Shown here: positions 60,178-64,000 of the stretch, piece after piece
Layout: each line of letters starts with the position of its first letter
Position numbering within the stretch: the first letter of the stretch is position 1
Assembly (NCBI GenBank): GCA_964036665.1
Contig: OZ038532.1
Coordinates: 1,798,001-1,862,000, forward strand
Length of the DNA: 64,000 bases
Reading direction: 5' to 3'
Source of the DNA: Gordius sp. MW1
Taxonomy: Eukaryota; Nematomorpha; Gordioida; Gordea; Gordiidae
The notes under the pieces: model-generated
Told to the model about the DNA's origin: nothing
What the model saw: only the letters and a program-made list of their open reading frames with translations
Databases searched by the model: none
Made by a program: the position numbers and the translations under genes

Positions 60178-60822
60178 AAATGCGCGACCTACTCCGCCTT
60201 ACCCTAAGCCTAACTATCGTTAAAGATTCAACATGGCAGATTGGATAACTCGACTGCCATTCACATAGCGTTATACAACAAAGGAATTTCGTAGAAAGCG
60301 TTTTAATCGACCGCGTCAAGCCCAAAAAACAAACAAACAAAATCAACGACCATCCAATTTCATTACCACAAGCCCATACATCCACACATATTTTTATATT
60401 ATTCACTATGTCTACCTACCCGTTCAATACTCAAAACTATAATTTGTTAAGCACAGTTATTATATTTATATATTAAATAACTCTGTTCCCCCCTTTTCTC
60501 TTATTATTTAGCTATTTACTTTTTTCGCACCTTTTTCCTATCTCCATATGTATCTACTCTATTCTTATAAAAAAACATCCATCCCTACAATCGCTATTGT
60601 TAATTTCTCGCTATAACCAGTTTTTGTAATTTTTTTTTTTTTTTGTATCTATATCATCGTTGTTATAATCACTTTACTTCATTTTTATTTTTTGAGACTT
60701 CATCTTCTCCTTTTTTTTTTTTTTTTTCCTGAAGATGGACTATAAGTGTCCGAAATATTGCGTTCCATTTCCCTCTACCTACGCTATCAATCCAAATCCA
60801 CCGTATTTATACAATGAAATTT
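60123..60822 (+). repeat. Right inverted arm of Penelope-like unit
   Basis: About 700 bp, the inverted partner of 58732-59416. It begins at the word TAGACTTG, immediately upstream of the central GIY-YIG frame, in opposite orientation to it. The plus strand of this arm is a 3' end of the element. Confidence 0.88.
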
Positions 60823-60894
60823 ATATAAACGGATTGAAAATTATTGATTAGAACTTTAATTCTTTATTTTTTTGACTTACCTCAACTTCCTTTG

Positions 60895-61046
60895 GCGTAG
60901 CCAGCATTGGAATTAGAGGGGGGGGGGCAAAGTAATCATTTTTTAAATTTTAGCCATAATTTAGAAAGTTTAACATATTTTGGATTTAGAGGAGGGGCAG
61001 CCGCCTATTTCTGCCCCCCCCCCACCCATCCCCCTTCGCCACGCCC
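60895..61046. mobile_element. GTAGCC MITE
   Basis: Ends GGCGTAGCCAGCATTGG and GCCACGCCC with a G-run of 10 at the left and C-runs at the right. No clear duplication. Confidence 0.7.
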
Positions 61047-62000
61047 ACAGCTCCTAAAATATACCAGCTGATTTTTTGTAATAAAAGGTAATTTTATTTT
61101 TTTAAGCGTTTAAAATGAACACTACCTACGACGGTCCCTATTCCGTGTGCAAAAAGTGGAGGGTTGGCATCCGGTCGGGAATCGGCTGTAAAAATTTACT
61201 CCAAAATCATGATGGTTTCAAACAAAATTTTACAACAGAAAACTGGGACGTCCGACGCGCACTGCATACCCCGCCCGTGCAATGTGAAAAATATACTAGG
61301 GTTACTGCCCAACTCACAGCGAAGGCGGTTAAGGAATTTAGTTGTGGAAAGAATGCGAAATGGAATGTGGAACGTAGACGGGAAAGAGCATCGAGGTCGC
61401 ACATCTTATATATATAAACATGTAACTCCGTTTTCTTTGCCCTCTAGTAACTCCTAAAGTTCTAGACCTTTTGCCACCAAATTTGGCCAGATCATTACCT
61501 TAGCGTCCTAGATGGTTTATATATACCTTTTATCGACCTGCAGCCGTAACCCTGTTTCTTGGTAGTGCTTACCGTCATCTAGCGGATGATTGATACAACG
61601 TTTTTAAAGTTATTTCTCGTTATGGTGCTAAATTTTCTATTAAATTTTTTCCCATAATTGCTTTGTCATTTTTGGCTCAACTGTTTACTCACCTAAACCC
61701 GTTTTTTTACAATATATAAGGCTGTAACAAATAAACTTCTAGATACCCTAAAACATCACCATTTTCTTAAATAAATATAACGCGCGCTTTAAGAAACATT
61801 CCTACGTTTAATTTTTTTTCCATTTTTACGAAGTTTGGTTTTTAATATTACACTTAACCTTAACGATAAGATGATAAATGCTGACAATGGTTAACCGACA
61901 AACTTAAAATATTCATGCAGAATAATGCATTGGGAGCACGAAGAAAATAATATTTTAAAATGCCGCCAATTATTCCATCAATACATCGTATCGGAATGTG
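61047..62000. other. Gene-free stretch
   Basis: Overlapping open frames of about 100 codons at 61115-61457 exist in two plus frames and two minus frames, with somewhat higher GC, but none shows a domain or splice structure. Nothing else was recognised. Confidence 0.4.
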
Positions 62001-62160
62001 CAGAGCTGTTAAGTAACTAGTTACATGTAACTAGTTCCTTTCCTTCAGTAAAGTAAATGTAACCAGTTACTTTTACTTCAGGGTAAGTGTAACTGTAGTT
62101 AGTTACATTATTTCAGTAACTGTGTAACTAAAGTTACAGTTACTTTTTGTAAATTAAATT
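62001..62160. mobile_element. hAT-like element end (AACTAGTTAC type)
   Basis: Begins CAGAGCTGTTAAGTAACTAG and continues with repeated GTAACT/AGTTAC words in both orientations, a well-known style of hAT terminus. The matching right end was not found in the window. Confidence 0.5.
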
Positions 62161-64000
62161 TTTTTTTAATGAAATATTTAAATTACACGTCTAGTTTGTG
62201 TACTTCACTTAAATTTAAATTTCCTTCGCGGATCAAATTTGAATTTCGAATAGATAATCTATTTTATCAGTAAATTACTAATATTATATAAAATATTATT
62301 TTAGTACAAATTTGTATTCCAAAAATTTAAAGAAGTGACACAACTGGTAAAAAATGTAGGGGAGACAAGGGACTAAATGACCATAAAAAATTAAATCACG
62401 TTTTAAAAAAAAAAAAATTTTATAATTTTTTTTAATAGTTACATTTTTTAGTCTATTTCTAGTATAAGGGAAAAAATTGAGAAAAAAGTGCCTATAATTT
62501 CTTCAAAAATTGAGATTAAAATAATCATAAATCCTAGAAATTTGAAAAGTGCCCGGGAATTTAATGAATGGTGTGGTAGAATATGTCAAATTAATTTGAG
62601 GCTGGGGATTGACAGCTTGTGGAAAAAGAGATTAACCCTGACGTTTTGACTTCTTAATAGTGTATGCAAACTCAAATCAATAAAAATATTGTTACTTTAT
62701 AAAAAACATAGAAAATTTAACTGTAATATGATTGTATTTTACATGATAAAGATAAAAAAAGGGTCAAGATGACAATTTGACTCAAGTATATTTAAAAGAC
62801 AGATTCTGCAATATAAAAAACTTTTTGTCGTTTTTTTAAGTATAATCATAGTCTATTTCTATTCTAAATTACACTAAGTTGAATTATAAACAAGATTTTT
62901 GTTTTTTAAATTTTGTCAATTGTAAGGCCCAATGAAATATGGCTATAACTAGCCCCTCTCTGACTAGCCCCGATCCCTATTTTTATGAACAAATTCAACA
63001 TGTTATATTGCGAATAAAAATTTAATCATCAGGCGGTTTTTCTATAAAAAATATCCCTTTATAACATAAAACTTAAATTAGTCCAAAATATAAAGCCAAA
63101 AAAATGTTATGTACAAAATACAAAATTTTGACAAGGCTACTAATAGCCCCGAAAAATCGTTTTTCTTCTATAAAAATTTTAAATTTTATTTTTTCAAAAC
63201 AAAAAATTTTTTACTTATACCTTATGAAAATATACACATATAATTTAAATTTTAATCATATATCATTATTATTTTTAAAATAATTACAAAGATTATAGGA
63301 GCCCCGGGCTACGACTAGCCCCGGGCTCCCCTAATGAACATTTAATGAATTTTAATTGGTTATCTCTTATCAATTGTTCAGTTCTTTTTATATGTGTGCA
63401 AAACAAATTTTTATCTACTTAAAATATCATATGATTTTGGCCCAACCTTTAAATTTAAATTTTGAAAGCCATTTGATAAATTACTTTAGTACAATATTAA
63501 GTTATTGAAATAATAATATATTTTAATGGATGTTTAAATGCTCAGTAAAAAATTTAAAAATGCTCAGTAAATAAACTTGATAATGTTCAGTTATAAATAT
63601 AAAATTCTCAGTAATTTTTAAAAAAAATGCTCAGTAATTTTAATTAATAATACTCAATATTAACCTATTTAGCGTTAATATTTTATAAAAATAAAGTTAA
63701 ATTTAGTTTGTGGAAATTAAAATAGTTTTTTATTCTGGCTACATTAAACAGATTGGAGACCCGATTGTTAAATTTTTATCAATTAAAAGGTATCTTAGTG
63801 TCTTGAATTTTTTTCTCCTTCTCACCCTTCAAATAAATATGGCAAATTAGAAAAGCTATGAAAAGTAATGACCTATATTTCTCATTCTAAAATGTTCTGT
63901 CTCTCCCTTCTTAAATTTTAATAAGCTTGTGTTTATAATGTATTTATCTGCAAATGTATTGAGAGTTATCAATCTTAAACTTTATAAAGGCAAATAAAAA
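62161..64000. other. AT-rich stretch with short inverted and tandem repeats
   Basis: No coding sequence. A GC-rich inverted repeat lies at 63299-63336 (GGAGCCCCGGGCT ... AGCCCCGGGCTCC). AGGGGAG at about 62358 could pair with CTCCCCT at 63328 as element ends, but too short to be sure. Confidence 0.35.
63535..63660. repeat. Irregular ATGCTCAGTAA repeats
   Basis: Five direct occurrences of (T)GCTCAGTAA or one-base variants (63539, 63561, 63585, 63604, 63629) spaced 20-25 bp apart, plus a weaker ACTCAATA. No coding potential. Confidence 0.55.

Noticed and set aside
61115..61457. Overlapping ~100-codon frames with higher GC
   Set aside because: Four frames are open over the same bases, none has a recognisable domain, and no splice structure supports any.

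Overview
The window is nuclear DNA from an invertebrate animal. It is AT-rich, its genes carry many introns, and it is densely packed with transposable elements. Splice sites are GT-AG with one GC-AG exception, and some introns are only 36-44 nt. I could not place the phylum. No prokaryotic or organellar features, CRISPR arrays or credible tRNA/rRNA genes were found.

Four host genes can be reconstructed exon by exon with consistent reading phase. (1) NOL6/Nrap, a pre-rRNA processing factor, lies on the minus strand at about 3.9-15.4 kb; only its first exon is unresolved. (2) and (3) Two paralogous type II transmembrane trypsin-like serine proteases lie in direct tandem on the plus strand (30678-35724, 384 aa; 41808-43974, 374 aa). 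Both have an intact His/Asp/Ser triad. (4) An eIF4A-type DEAD-box helicase lies on the plus strand (51136-55553, 401 aa), complete but with motif II reading DESD. A small FLYWCH-zinc-finger ORF lies at 15.9 kb. Most other open reading frames are antisense shadows or transposon debris.

The rest is mobile DNA. At 21.2-29.8 kb an array of roughly 100-bp tandem repeats is split by a Russian-doll nest: a hAT element contains a miniature LTR retrotransposon (TRIM) and a second hAT; the second hAT contains a third hAT, which contains a Helitron-like insertion. Several levels are proven by target-site duplications (TSDs). A Ty3/gypsy-like element (36.7-40.9 kb, minus strand) has lost protease, reverse transcriptase and RNase H and carries further insertions, including two unrelated elements at the same homologous site of its two LTRs. 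At 58.7-60.8 kb a Penelope-like element with a GIY-YIG endonuclease is flanked by near-identical 0.7-kb inverted arms. Other recurring families are short GTAGCC MITEs with 8-bp TSDs and G/C runs, hAT-like elements with TCTCG- or GCCCGG-rich ends, a piggyBac-like MITE (TTAA), and 3' fragments of at least two LINE families. Many of these sit in host introns, which explains the large size differences between introns.
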